DNA of 50,452 nt, from contig CACYQD010000023.1 in NCBI GenBank assembly GCA_902776475.1, positions 1 to 50,452 of the forward strand, written 5' to 3'. The notes below the pieces were generated by a model. It was not told the DNA's origin and did no database searches. It saw only the letters and a program-made list of their open reading frames with translations. This stretch comes from an uncultured Prevotellaceae bacterium (GTDB lineage Bacteria; Bacteroidota; Bacteroidia; Bacteroidales; Bacteroidaceae). Positions within the stretch are counted from its first letter, which is position 1; every line of letters starts with the position of its first letter. The translations under genes were made by a program, and so were the position numbers. Shown here piece by piece: positions 31,886 through 40,952 of the stretch.

Positions 31886-32806
31886 CTATACCACATCGAC
31901 GGTAAGGCCCTCATTGGCGAGGATGACGTGGGGGAAGATCTTCTCTGCCTCTCTGAGCAGGATGTCTTCATCGTTGTAGCGTGCACTGTAATGTCCCAGC
32001 ATGAGGCATCCCGCATGGGCATCACGGGCCACGGTGGCTGCCTCGGCGGCGGTGCTGTGGGCGTATTTGTCGGCCAGGTCTCGGTATTGGCTGTCATAGG
32101 TGCTCTCGTGGTAGAGCAGGTTGACGCCTTCCACCATCTGGTGGAGCTGGGGCATGTATCTGGTGTCTGAGCAATAGGCATACGCCCGGGGGGTGTCAGG
32201 CTCGGTCACCAGTTGCTGATTGGCGACGACGTTTCCGTCTTCATCGACCCAGTCGGCGCCGTTCTTGATGTTCAGGATCTGACTGACGGGGATATGGTAG
32301 AAGTCGATCATGTCGCGCCGGATATGGGGGAGCGAGGGCTTTTCGCGGAAGAGGTATCCGCAGCAGGCCGTGCGGTGCTCCAGGGGAATGGTCGATACGG
32401 TGAGGCTCTTGTCCTCATAGATGACTTTTGCCTCCGTGGTGTCCACGGCATGGAAGATGACCTCAAACTCCAGTCCTTGTGCCCATAGTTCCAACATCGC
32501 ATGGAGCATACGCTCCAGTTCGCCGGGCGCATAGACGTGCAGGGGCATGGTGCGGCCGCTCAGACCGAATGAACTGATCAGTCCTATCAGTCCGAAGCAG
32601 TGGTCTCCATGCAGGTGGGAGATAAAGATGGCTCCCAGTTTCTGAAACCTCACATGGGTATGCCTCAGTTGGACCTGCGTACCCTCGCCGCAATCGACCA
32701 TGAACAACTTGCCCCTGATCTCCACCAGCTGCGAGGAGGCGAGATGACGGGTAGTGGGTTTGGCGCTGCCGCAGCCCAGGACATGGACTCTGAAGGGCTC
32801 CATCAA
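31886..32806 (-). CDS. rnz: Ribonuclease Z
   Basis: A 306-aa metallo-beta-lactamase-fold endonuclease that trims tRNA 3' ends. The zinc motif HLHGDH lies near residue 64, preceded by the family N-terminus (VLGCGSAKPTTRHLASSQLV) and followed by IPLEHRTACCGYLF, YCSDTRY and the late LGHYSARY histidine. The exosite insert is present (PLHVYAPGELERML). The second methionine could equally be the start. It begins 2 bp after the lipoprotein stop. Confidence 0.93.
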   Translation of the reverse strand: MMEPFRVHVLGCGSAKPTTRHLASSQLVEIRGKLFMVDCGEGTQVQLRHTHVRFQKLGAIFISHLHGDHCFGLIGLISSFGLSGRTMPLHVYAPGELERMLHAMLELWAQGLEFEVIFHAVDTTEAKVIYEDKSLTVSTIPLEHRTACCGYLFREKPSLPHIRRDMIDFYHIPVSQILNIKNGADWVDEDGNVVANQQLVTEPDTPRAYAYCSDTRYMPQLHQMVEGVNLLYHESTYDSQYRDLADKYAHSTAAEAATVARDAHAGCLMLGHYSARYNDEDILLREAEKIFPHVILANEGLTVDVV

Positions 32807-32808
32807 TC

Positions 32809-33363
32809 TTATAATTGACGCTTATAGGCGAAAATGCCTTTGTCGTTTTCCAGATAGAGGGAGTCTGGCCCGAGATTGAGCACGTCAAAAGTGTCCTTGG
32901 AGAGGACCAGCCGGCCGTTGAATATCTTCCAGGAGGTGTAGGGGTTGGACTCCGCAGCCACGTTCGATTCCACCACTCCTCCGTCTTTGATTTCGAAGTT
33001 CTTGTCAAGGCTGGCCCATTTGCCGAGAAGTGAGGTGAGGTTGATGACTTTCTGCGCGGTGTTCTCCTCTTCTCCTTTCACGCCTATGATGGCCATTTTG
33101 TCGCCCAGGAACACGCCGCCCTGCACATCGGCATCATCGCCCGGAGCATCGAAGATGTATTCGATGGTGTCGCCGTTGCTGGTGAGGACTGAGATGGAGT
33201 TCATGGCTGCATCGACGCACTCTCCATAGACGGTGCTGTCGCCTTGGTTGACTTCCTCCGTATTCAGGTTCACGGTGGGCAGGTTGTGTTCTTCTTTTTT
33301 CTTGCAGCCTGCCATGATGACAGCTGCCAGGAGTATGATTCCTGTGGTTCTTATGATTTTCAT
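32809..33363 (-). CDS. Lipocalin-like lipoprotein
   Basis: A 184-aa lipoprotein: the signal peptide ends in the lipobox IMAGC, followed by KKKEE. The remainder is beta-rich and ends with a lipocalin-like stretch (LLGKWASLDKNFEIKDGGV, then NGRLVLSKDTFDVL). Lipocalin-like lipoproteins are common in Bacteroidetes, but their ligands are mostly unknown. It is nearly adjacent to rnz (2 bp) and 26 bp after mazG, so it is cotranscribed with housekeeping nucleotide/RNA genes. Confidence 0.72.
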   Translation of the reverse strand: MKIIRTTGIILLAAVIMAGCKKKEEHNLPTVNLNTEEVNQGDSTVYGECVDAAMNSISVLTSNGDTIEYIFDAPGDDADVQGGVFLGDKMAIIGVKGEEENTAQKVINLTSLLGKWASLDKNFEIKDGGVVESNVAAESNPYTSWKIFNGRLVLSKDTFDVLNLGPDSLYLENDKGIFAYKRQL

Positions 33364-33389
33364 CGTTGTTTATGGTTGGTTGCTGTGGC

Positions 33390-34184
33390 TTAATCTTGTT
33401 CGTTCTCCAGGGACTTGGCCTCTTCCCATAACTGGTCCATTTCCTGAAGGGTCATTTCCGTCAGTGGTTTCCCGATGCGGATGGAATGTTGCTCAACATA
33501 GTTGAAGCGCCGGATGAATTTCTGGTTGGTGTGCTCCAGCGCATTGTCGGGATTCAGATGGTAGAGCCGGGCGGCGTTGATGACGGCGAAGAGGAAATCG
33601 CCCAGTTCGTGCGACGACTTGGCCTTGTCTTCCTTTTCCAGTTCGGCTTCCAGCTCGTCCAGTTCCTCGCGCACCTTCTTCCATACGTCTCGGCGGTCAT
33701 CCCAGTCGAAGCCCACATTGCGGGCTTTCTCCTGGATGCGGTAGGCCTTGATGATGCTGGGCAGGGCGGTCGGCACGCCTGAGAGCACCGTCTTGTTGCC
33801 GTCTTTCTCCTTGAGCTTGATCTGCTCCCAGTTCTGAAGCACTTTCTCGGCGGTGTCGGCTTTCTCCTTTCCATAGACGTGGGGATGACGGAAAATCAGT
33901 TTGTCGGCTTGCTTGTTGCAGACATCGGCAATGTCGAAATCGCTTTTCTCTTGTCCGATGAGGGCATAGAAGCAAACGTGCATGAGCACGTCGCCGAGTT
34001 CCTTGCAGATATTCTGCTTGTCGTCCTTCATCAGGGCGTCGCAGAGTTCGAAAGTCTCCTCGATGGTGTTGGGTCTGAGACTTTCATTGGTTTGTTTCCG
34101 GTCCCAGGGGCATTCCACCCTGAGTCTGTCGAGTACGTCGAGCAATCGGCCGAAGGCCTCAAGTTTCTCTTCTCTGGTATGCAT
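33390..34184 (-). CDS. mazG: Nucleoside triphosphate pyrophosphohydrolase MazG
   Basis: A 264-aa protein with two MazG domains, as in the classical enzyme. It starts FGRLLDVLDRLRVECPWDRKQTNESLRPN and carries EETFELCDAL with the metal-binding EExxE/ExxD set (CKELGDVLMH). The second copy is REELDELEAEL with SSHELGDFLFAV. It hydrolyses NTPs to NMP and pyrophosphate, clearing aberrant nucleotides and influencing ppGpp levels. Length is normal. It is in the middle of the minus-strand run, 43 bp after the upstream secreted protein gene. Confidence 0.95.
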   Translation of the reverse strand: MHTREEKLEAFGRLLDVLDRLRVECPWDRKQTNESLRPNTIEETFELCDALMKDDKQNICKELGDVLMHVCFYALIGQEKSDFDIADVCNKQADKLIFRHPHVYGKEKADTAEKVLQNWEQIKLKEKDGNKTVLSGVPTALPSIIKAYRIQEKARNVGFDWDDRRDVWKKVREELDELEAELEKEDKAKSSHELGDFLFAVINAARLYHLNPDNALEHTNQKFIRRFNYVEQHSIRIGKPLTEMTLQEMDQLWEEAKSLENEQD

Positions 34185-34227
34185 GTTGGCTTTTTAGGTT
34201 TAATTCAAGTGCGAAATTAGGATAATA

Positions 34228-35034
34228 CTATTCTCTCATTTTGGGCATGAGGTCCTTGAGATAATCGGTCATCATTTTCTCCAGGGCGTTGGTATTCTGC
34301 GACGGCATGAACTCCCCTCCCGACCTGATGGAGGTGCCGTCGCTGTATTCGAGTTCCAGCATCCAGTGCATGCCGTCGAGCATCATGATTTCCGGAATGT
34401 CGGGCAACGGACTCTTGATCGAGGCATATCTGGGGAGGAGTTTGTAGAGTTTTTCTTTCAGGACCAGTTCGTTGATCTGATTCAAGGCCTGCTGGTCTAT
34501 CTCCTGGTCTTTTTCGCTCCTTCCACAGCGGCCTACGACTTTTCCTTCCTTGGACAGGGAAATCTTCATCGGCATGATGGGATTGTAGGCCATCCCGGTG
34601 TAGCTGTACTCCACATTCACCAGTTGGGCTGTTGGAGCGGGCCTTTGGAGGGCCTTCCGGTCTTCCTCCAACTCTCTTTTTTGGTCTTGGAAGAAGTTGT
34701 ATCTGATTTCCTCACGGTCAATTTGCTCCAGGGCATAGGCAAACTTCTCCTTGGCTGTCTCCTCATTTTTCAAAGCCTTTTTGATGAGCTGGTTCTGTGA
34801 TTGCCGGGCCTCCACGCTGTCGGCGATTGCTGCCAGACGGGCTGTCTCCAGCTTGCCCATCTCATAGATGAAATCCATGCAGGTGCGGTCATCTTTCATC
34901 AGAGAGGGCAGGGGGCATCTCTTTGATGGCTTGCGCAGCATTTTCAGCGCCTCCTTGGGTGAGAGGGATTGGGCTGACAGGGGCAGGGTGATGACAACCA
35001 TCATCAGAAGCGATAGGACAGGTCTCTTTTTCAT
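34228..35034 (-). CDS. Unknown exported protein with coiled-coil segment
   Basis: A 268-aa protein with signal peptide (about 1-21, LPLSAQ). Residues about 60-130 are strongly helical and charged (a coiled coil around KKALKNEETAKEKFAYALEQ). The second half is mixed alpha/beta and contains GKVVGRCGRSEKDQEIDQQA and MMLDGMHWMLELEYSDGTSI. The pattern of a backbone-like sheet with YSDG and GGEFM recalls small DUF domains in Bacteroidetes lipoproteins, but no family is recognised. It lies 3 bp after the T9SS cargo gene, so coupling with it is likely. Confidence 0.7.
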   Translation of the reverse strand: MKKRPVLSLLMMVVITLPLSAQSLSPKEALKMLRKPSKRCPLPSLMKDDRTCMDFIYEMGKLETARLAAIADSVEARQSQNQLIKKALKNEETAKEKFAYALEQIDREEIRYNFFQDQKRELEEDRKALQRPAPTAQLVNVEYSYTGMAYNPIMPMKISLSKEGKVVGRCGRSEKDQEIDQQALNQINELVLKEKLYKLLPRYASIKSPLPDIPEIMMLDGMHWMLELEYSDGTSIRSGGEFMPSQNTNALEKMMTDYLKDLMPKMRE

Positions 35035-35037
35035 GCC

Positions 35038-36201
35038 TTATGGGATTTGGATTTTGAGATAGGTTTCATCGGCTTGGACGAGATAGATGCCGCGTGTCAA
35101 ACCGCTGAGGTCAACGTTGTTGGAAGGATGGCTGATGTCCCGCACAAGGATGCCGGAGGCGTGATATACGCGTAGTTTGCTGACAGCACCACTCAGAAGG
35201 AGTTCACGACCATTGAAGGTGAGCTTGCGCCCGGGTGCGGTGGTGCAGGTCTCCACCCCGCTGGTGGAGGCATACCTCAGCCAGGGCGAGATGGCAAAAG
35301 AGGTGGGGTCGTCCACGTTCTGATACCAGTAGTATGTACCCATGGGATGGTCGTCAGGACCTTGGTCCTCGAGTTGGTGGTAGGCTGTGCAGGGCTCTCC
35401 GAGTCCACGCCGCACGCAGAGCATGGCCAGGTCATCACCATAACCGTTGGGGAATCCTTCGATCACCACGAAGAAGTCTCCTTCGACGGGAATGGGCTGC
35501 TCAAACCTGAAGTTGGTGGGGGCGGTACTTGACCGTGTGATGCTGGAGGCGGGGAGGACTGCGCTGCCCAGGAAGTCACCGGGCATGCCGTCCTGTGCTA
35601 TGGCGGCGATGCTCACTTTCAGTTCCGCATCGGTCGTGGCCACGTTGTAAGCTCCGAACCACACGGCCACACTGTCGATGCAGGCGGGCTTGCCTGCGGC
35701 ATGGAAGAATTCGGCATATCTCCGGATGTTCAACCAGTTGGTCCCTCCGTAGTAGCCATACCATCCCAAGGCGATGACTTCCTGCTTTGACCGTTCTTCC
35801 CCGGCGATGTTCCAGACGAAGGAAGCTCCGCCTGCTCTGAGTCCCTGCACATATTTCTGTTGTGTGCCTGAGACATCCAGACCGACATCGTAGATGCCTT
35901 CCTGGGTATAGGTCACAGCGGCCTCTTGGGTGTCTGCTTCTGAAGGAGTGGCTCCTGGCAGTTGCCAGTGCCATTCACAGTTCTCAGAGTTAAAAGCGTT
36001 GGGTGCCAGTCCTCGGAAATGAACCAACGTGTCGATGGGCACCATGTATTGAGTCTCGAAAGGGGTGTAATAGCCTTCCGACGGCCACTGGATGATGCTT
36101 GTCTCCTCTTGGGCAGACACGGTTGACCATCCTCCGATGAGCATGGCAGAAAGTATTGTCAATATCTTCATCAATCTTTTGCTTCTGTATTTGGTCTTCA
36201 T
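35038..36201 (-). CDS. Secreted PKD-like protein with T9SS type A sorting domain
   Basis: A 387-aa protein. From the ATG at 36201 the signal peptide runs to TVSAQ (an internal ATG at 36171 gives a shorter one). A PKD-like sandwich occupies about 35-115 (FRGLAPNAFNSENCEWHWQL, then YTQEGIYDVGLDVSG). A jelly-roll-like part follows (about 120-310; WLNIRRYAEFF, ADLKV-type strands). The last 65 residues form a typical T9SS CTD (LRVYHASGILVRDI, then VDLSGLTRGIYLVQ and LKIQIP), so it should be exported by the type IX machinery and displayed on the surface. No catalytic motif is evident. It lies 25 bp after the TorF-like gene. Confidence 0.78.
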   Translation of the reverse strand: MKTKYRSKRLMKILTILSAMLIGGWSTVSAQEETSIIQWPSEGYYTPFETQYMVPIDTLVHFRGLAPNAFNSENCEWHWQLPGATPSEADTQEAAVTYTQEGIYDVGLDVSGTQQKYVQGLRAGGASFVWNIAGEERSKQEVIALGWYGYYGGTNWLNIRRYAEFFHAAGKPACIDSVAVWFGAYNVATTDAELKVSIAAIAQDGMPGDFLGSAVLPASSITRSSTAPTNFRFEQPIPVEGDFFVVIEGFPNGYGDDLAMLCVRRGLGEPCTAYHQLEDQGPDDHPMGTYYWYQNVDDPTSFAISPWLRYASTSGVETCTTAPGRKLTFNGRELLLSGAVSKLRVYHASGILVRDISHPSNNVDLSGLTRGIYLVQADETYLKIQIP

Positions 36202-36226
36202 TGGGTAATCCTTACTTTTTTTGATG

Positions 36227-36943
36227 CTATGGCTGCAATGTGAAGCCGAATACCAGCCAGGCCTTTTGAGAACGGGGATTGGTGTTGATGGCAGCGAACA
36301 CCGGGATGGAGAATTTATCGGTGATGGCGATGTCCTTGGTGGCCTGCAGCGACACATTCGTCACGGAGAAGCCGTTCACGTCATAATAGTCTGTCGTATA
36401 GGGCACCATGCCGACCGTGGCTGTCCAGTCCAGACCTCCAAGACTGAAGGGGGCTGCCAGTTCCAAATAACTGCTGTAGGCGCGCTTGCCTTCATTGTTG
36501 GCTCCGTCATTCCCGGCGAAATTCGTGTACCATTGCACCGATGCCACGCCAAAATCGTAGCCGACATTGGCCTCAAAAACGTGGTTGGTGCCATGGGCGT
36601 CGTATTTGAAGTAGCGGTTGCAGGGGTCGAGGCCGGCATCCGTCCAGTAATCGGTCACCCCGATGTTGAAACCTCCTGTGGTATAGGCAAGCGTGAGGTC
36701 CAGTTCCTTGGTGTCCTGAGCGTCGCTGATACCCACATTGCCCCAAGCCGAGAGTGAGAATCCCTTGTATTCCACACCGAGGGTGGGCTGGAAGGAAACA
36801 TGCCCGAGGTCTTGTCCGCGCCAGATATACTGGTTGACGAAATCGGCCGATACGGTCGCTTCCACCTTGGAGTCTTGTGCACTGGAAGTCATCGCTGCCA
36901 TCATGCAAAGGCATGCCATCCAGGTCTTCATCTTGTAGTCCAT
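36227..36943 (-). CDS. TorF/Gcw_chp-like outer membrane porin
   Basis: A 238-aa barrel. The signal peptide starts at MDYKMKTWMACLCMMAAMTS (an ATG at 36931 is an alternative). The mature start VSADFVNQYIWRGQDLG, then FQPTLGVEYKGFSLSAWGN, matches the Gcw_chp/TorF pattern with its YxWRG signature. It ends VFGFTLQP with an aromatic residue near the terminus. The function is presumed to be a porin and is not established. It is the first gene of the minus-strand run, with a -7 box TATATTTG at 36971-36978. The longer ORF to 37048 overlaps that promoter. Confidence 0.78.
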   Translation of the reverse strand: MDYKMKTWMACLCMMAAMTSSAQDSKVEATVSADFVNQYIWRGQDLGHVSFQPTLGVEYKGFSLSAWGNVGISDAQDTKELDLTLAYTTGGFNIGVTDYWTDAGLDPCNRYFKYDAHGTNHVFEANVGYDFGVASVQWYTNFAGNDGANNEGKRAYSSYLELAAPFSLGGLDWTATVGMVPYTTDYYDVNGFSVTNVSLQATKDIAITDKFSIPVFAAINTNPRSQKAWLVFGFTLQP

Positions 36944-36970
36944 ATTGAGATAGATGTCTGTAATAAAATG

Positions 36971-36978
36971 CAAATATA
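36971..36978 (-). promoter_or_regulatory. -7 box (TATATTTG) for the TorF-like gene run
   Basis: Minus-strand TAnnTTTG 27 bp before the ATG at 36943. It probably drives the genes down to 31886 or 30481, which have only short gaps between them. Confidence 0.5.
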
Positions 36979-37029
36979 CAACTTTTTTGTCATAGACCTT
37001 GCCTGATGCTGGCAAAAAATGATGAGAAG

Positions 37030-37145
37030 GCCCAAATTCTTTTGGCATTTCGCTCGCTTATTCGTAACTTTGGTTTCACCGAAGTTACTGCCGCTCGGAA
37101 ATGCCCAAATAAATTTGGCATTTCGCTCGCTTATTCGTAACTTTG
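37030..37145 (+). promoter_or_regulatory. Duplicated promoter cassette of valS (P1 and P2)
   Basis: Two identical 32-bp promoters: TTTG (37041 and 37114), 20 bp, then TAACTTTG (37065-37072 and 37138-37145), period 73 bp. GCCCAAAT precedes both. Between them an inverted copy (CCGAAGTTAC, then CGGAAATGCC) makes an imperfect palindrome with copy 1. P2 leaves a leader of about 25 nt. RNA from P1 would contain the hairpin GAAATGCC / GGCATTTC (37097-37104 with 37117-37124). Confidence 0.75.
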
Positions 37146-37175
37146 CAGCCAAATTGATTTCAAGCAAAGATAAAC

Positions 37176-39878
37176 ATGGAATTAGCAAGCAAGTACACTC
37201 CGCAGGAAGTGGAGTCGAAATGGTATCAGTATTGGCTTGACAACAAGCTTTTCAGTTCAAAACCCGATGACCGCGAACCCTATACGATCGTCATACCCCC
37301 ACCAAACGTGACCGGTGTGCTCCACATGGGGCACATGCTCAACAATACCATCCAGGACATCCTCATCCGGAGGGCCAGGATGGAGGGCAAGAACGCCTGT
37401 TGGGTGCCTGGCACCGACCATGCCTCCATCGCCACGGAAGCCAAGGTCGTGAAGCGCCTCGCCGAGCAGGGCATCAAGAAAACTGACCTCAGCCGTGAGG
37501 AGTTTCTCAAGCATGCCTGGGACTGGACACATGAGCATGGTGGCATCATCCTTAAGCAGTTGCGCCGCCTGGGTGCCAGTTGCGACTGGGACCGTACGGC
37601 CTTCACAATGGATGAGAAACGCAGCGAGAGCGTCATCAAGGTGTTTGTTGACCTCTACAACAAGGGACTGATCTACCGTGGCCTGCGCATGGTGAACTGG
37701 GACCCGAAAGCCCTGACGGCCCTTTCCACCGAGGAAGTGATTTATAAGGAGGAACAAAGCCATCTGTTCCACCTCAAATATTATATGGCTGGTGATGCCA
37801 ACATCGCCGACGTGGAGGCTCTCCGTGCCGAAGGCAACGTCATCCACTGCGATGACCGCGGTTACTATGCCGTCGTGGCCACCACACGTCCTGAGACCAT
37901 CATGGGCGATACGGCCATGTGTGTCAACCCCAAGGATCCCAAGAACCAGTGGCTCAGAGGACGTAAAGTCATTGTCCCGCTGGTCAACCGTGTCATCCCC
38001 GTGATTGAGGACCGTTATGTGGACATCGAGTTTGGTACGGGCTGTCTGAAAGTGACCCCTGCCCATGACACCAACGACTATATGCTGGGCAAGACCCACA
38101 ACCTGGAGACCATCGACATCTTCAATGCCGACGGCACCATCTCCGAGCAGTCACCGCTTTATGTCGGCATGGACCGCTTCGAATGCCGCAAGCAGATTGT
38201 GAAGGACCTCAGCGAGGCCGGACTGATGGAGCGCATCGAGGACTACACCAACAAAGTGGGCTACTCCGAGCGCAATCCCGACACCGCCATCGAACCCCGG
38301 CTCTCACTGCAGTGGTTCCTGAGCATGAAGCATTTCGCCGACATCGCACTCCCGCCAGTTCTCAACGGCGAGATGCAGTTCTATCCCTCGAAATATGTCA
38401 ACACCTATAAGAACTGGTTGGAGAACATCCAGGACTGGTGCATCTCGCGCCAGTTGTGGTGGGGCCACCGCATTCCCGCTTACTACTACGACGAGGCCGA
38501 TGACTTCGTCGTGGCTGAGAATGCAGAGAAGGCTTTGCAGCTGGCCCGCGAGAAGAGCGGCAATGCCAACCTCCAGTTGAGCGATCTGCGCCAGGACGAG
38601 GATGCCCTCGATACTTGGTTCTCCTCTTGGTTGTGGCCGATCAGCCTCTTCGACGGTATCAACAATCCTGGCAACGAGGAGATCAATTACTATTATCCCA
38701 CCTCCGACCTGGTGACCGCTCCCGACATCATCTTCTTCTGGGTGGCCCGCATGATCATGGCAGGTGAGGAGTACATGGGCAAGTTCCCGTTCAAGAATGT
38801 GTATTTCACCGGCATCGTGCGCGACAAACTCGGCCGGAAGATGTCGAAGAGTCTCGGCAACTCTCCCGACCCGTTGATGCTCATCGACAAATATGGTGCC
38901 GACGGCGTGCGCATGGGTATGATGCTCTCCGCACCGGCGGGCAATGACATCCTCTTCGACGAAACCCTCTGCGAACAGGGCCGTAACTTCAACAACAAGA
39001 TTTGGAACGCCTTCCGACTGGTGAAAGGCCTTGAGGTGGCTGACATCCCGCAGCCTGCCGAGTGCCGCATCGCCACCGAGTGGTTTGAGGCCAAACTCCG
39101 TCAGACGAACGCCGAACTCGGTGACCTGTTCAAGAAATACCGCATCTCAGAGGCTCTCATGGCCGTATATAAACTCTTCTGGGATGAGTTCTCCAGCTGG
39201 TATCTGGAGATGGTGAAGCCGGCTTATGGCTCGCCGATGGACCGCCAGACAATGGATAAGACGCTCGGTTACTTCAACACCCTGCTGAAGATGCTCCATC
39301 CCTTCATGCCGTTTATCACGGAGGAACTGTGGCAGCATCTCTACGACCGCAAAGAGGGCGAGAGTATCATGCTCGAGTGCCTGGACGTGGCAGCTCCCAC
39401 TGACAGCGACGCCACACTCATTGCCGAGATAGAGCGGGTGAAGCAGGTGGTGACCGGCGTGCGCATGGTGCGCAACCAGAAGGTCATTGCTCCCAAGGAA
39501 CCGCTCGACCTGCAGGTGGTGAACACCGACAGCTATAAGAAATACAGCGAGGTGATCTGCAAGATGGCCAACCTGCGCTCTTTCGAGGTCACGGACAGCA
39601 AGGCTGCCGACGCCGCCCAGTTTATGGTGGGCACCGATGAGTTTGCCGTGCCTCTCGGCAGTCTGATCGACGTGGCTGCTGAGATTGAGAAGCAGGAAGC
39701 CCAGCTCCAGCATCAGGAGAAATTCCTGGCCGGAGTGGAGAAGAAACTCGCCAACGAGCGCTTCGTGGCCAATGCTCCGGAGGCTGTCGTTGCCCTCGAG
39801 CGCAAGAAGCGCAGCGACTCACTGGAGAAGATCGCATCGCTCCGAGCCTCATTGGAAGAACTGAGAAAGAAACTCTAA
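37176..39878 (+). CDS. valS: Valyl-tRNA synthetase
   Basis: A 900-aa class Ia synthetase charging tRNA-Val. The catalytic motifs are the HIGH variant H50-M-G-H53 ([15 protein letters not shown]) and K555-M-S-K-S559. Between them the CP1 editing domain carries [12 protein letters not shown] and [12 protein letters not shown]-type editing residues ([10 protein letters not shown]). The [17 protein letters not shown] zinc/CP region, the anticodon-binding helical domain (about 620-780) and the C-terminal coiled coil (about 830-900) are all present, so it is complete. It has two promoter copies in front and a strong terminator behind. Confidence 0.97.
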   Translation: MELASKYTPQEVESKWYQYWLDNKLFSSKPDDREPYTIVIPPPNVTGVLHMGHMLNNTIQDILIRRARMEGKNACWVPGTDHASIATEAKVVKRLAEQGIKKTDLSREEFLKHAWDWTHEHGGIILKQLRRLGASCDWDRTAFTMDEKRSESVIKVFVDLYNKGLIYRGLRMVNWDPKALTALSTEEVIYKEEQSHLFHLKYYMAGDANIADVEALRAEGNVIHCDDRGYYAVVATTRPETIMGDTAMCVNPKDPKNQWLRGRKVIVPLVNRVIPVIEDRYVDIEFGTGCLKVTPAHDTNDYMLGKTHNLETIDIFNADGTISEQSPLYVGMDRFECRKQIVKDLSEAGLMERIEDYTNKVGYSERNPDTAIEPRLSLQWFLSMKHFADIALPPVLNGEMQFYPSKYVNTYKNWLENIQDWCISRQLWWGHRIPAYYYDEADDFVVAENAEKALQLAREKSGNANLQLSDLRQDEDALDTWFSSWLWPISLFDGINNPGNEEINYYYPTSDLVTAPDIIFFWVARMIMAGEEYMGKFPFKNVYFTGIVRDKLGRKMSKSLGNSPDPLMLIDKYGADGVRMGMMLSAPAGNDILFDETLCEQGRNFNNKIWNAFRLVKGLEVADIPQPAECRIATEWFEAKLRQTNAELGDLFKKYRISEALMAVYKLFWDEFSSWYLEMVKPAYGSPMDRQTMDKTLGYFNTLLKMLHPFMPFITEELWQHLYDRKEGESIMLECLDVAAPTDSDATLIAEIERVKQVVTGVRMVRNQKVIAPKEPLDLQVVNTDSYKKYSEVICKMANLRSFEVTDSKAADAAQFMVGTDEFAVPLGSLIDVAAEIEKQEAQLQHQEKFLAGVEKKLANERFVANAPEAVVALERKKRSDSLEKIASLRASLEELRKKL

Positions 39879-39887
39879 ATCCATGGC

Positions 39888-39913
39888 CACCCGCTGTCAG
39901 CTGACAGCGGGTG
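39888..39913 (+). terminator. valS terminator
   Basis: CACCCGCTGTCAG / CTGACAGCGGGTG is a perfect 26-base palindrome (stem about 11 bp with a tight loop), followed by CGTCTTTTTTAT. Confidence 0.85.
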
Positions 39914-39950
39914 CGTCTTTTTTATCGTCCCATCCCAAGCATTCAATGAC

Positions 39951-40931
39951 ATGAAAAAGCCAAGTACGTGGCGCATCCTGCTCTACAGCCTGATGAGCAT
40001 CCTGCTCGTCATGGTGGTGGCCACGGTATGGGGCAGCCACTACATGCTTGGTGTCTCGCTCGGTGATCTCAGTGGCAAGGATATCAACGCGAGACGGCAA
40101 CTGCTGCTTGAGGAATCTCCTGAGGTGGTGGCATGGGCCGACAGCCTGCGTGAGGCTCAGGTGATGCGCGACACTTTCATGACGACAAGTGACGGCCGCC
40201 GCCTGCATGCTGTCTTTGCGCCAGCCGATTCCTCCACGAAGAGCACCATTGTCATCGTGCATGGTTATACGTGCAATTATCTTTCCTCGCTGAAGATTGC
40301 CAGGATGCTGCGCGACCATCTCGGACTCAATATCTTCATGCCCGACCTCCATGGTCATGGATTGAGCGACGGCGATGAGGTGCAGATGGGATGGAAAGAC
40401 GCTGATGACGTGATGGGATGGTTGCCGTTGGTCTCCTCGCTCTTCTGCGACAGCACGGAGGCCCGAATCGTCATCGACGGCGTGTCCATGGGCGCAGCCA
40501 CAACGATGAATGTGTCAGGAAAAAACTATCCCAGACAGGTGAAATGCTTCATCGAGGACTGCGGATTCAGCAGTGTGTGGGACGAACTGAGCAGCGAACT
40601 GCAAAACCGATACGGCTTGCCGGCATTTCCTCTCATGCACACCGCCAGCTACCTGTGCAAATTGCGGTATGGGTGGTCGTTCAGCGAGGCTTCCCCGGTT
40701 GAGATGGTGCGCCGCTGCAAGGCTCCGATGCTGTTTATCCATGGCGACTCCGACGATTTCGTGCCCACACGGATGGTGTACGCCCTTTATGAAGCCAAGC
40801 CACAGCCCAAACAACTCTGGGTGACCAAGGACACCGACCATGCCCATTCCTTCCGCAACCATCCTGAGGAATATGAGCGCCGTGTCAGACAATTCCTGAA
40901 AAGTGCAGGAGTGATCGACACCCTACAATAA
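39951..40931 (+). CDS. Membrane-anchored alpha/beta-hydrolase
   Basis: A 326-aa protein with one N-terminal membrane segment (about 9-29) and an extracytoplasmic alpha/beta-hydrolase domain. Visible are VIVHGYTCN (oxyanion), the nucleophile elbow DGVSMGAATT, FIHGDSDDFVP (acid) and DTDHAHSF (histidine). It resembles the family of YqkD/BAAT-like hydrolases of Bacteroidetes annotated only as alpha/beta hydrolase; the substrate is unknown. It starts 38 bp after the valS terminator and is followed 21 bp later by the GH43-like gene, with which it may be cotranscribed. Confidence 0.85.
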   Translation: MKKPSTWRILLYSLMSILLVMVVATVWGSHYMLGVSLGDLSGKDINARRQLLLEESPEVVAWADSLREAQVMRDTFMTTSDGRRLHAVFAPADSSTKSTIVIVHGYTCNYLSSLKIARMLRDHLGLNIFMPDLHGHGLSDGDEVQMGWKDADDVMGWLPLVSSLFCDSTEARIVIDGVSMGAATTMNVSGKNYPRQVKCFIEDCGFSSVWDELSSELQNRYGLPAFPLMHTASYLCKLRYGWSFSEASPVEMVRRCKAPMLFIHGDSDDFVPTRMVYALYEAKPQPKQLWVTKDTDHAHSFRNHPEEYERRVRQFLKSAGVIDTLQ

Positions 40932-40952
40932 CCCACAATCCACTAATCTCCT

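Noticed and set aside
37176-37260. T-box riboswitch for valS
   Set aside because: The leader is too short and has no T-box sequence or specifier stem; T-boxes are not expected in Bacteroidetes.
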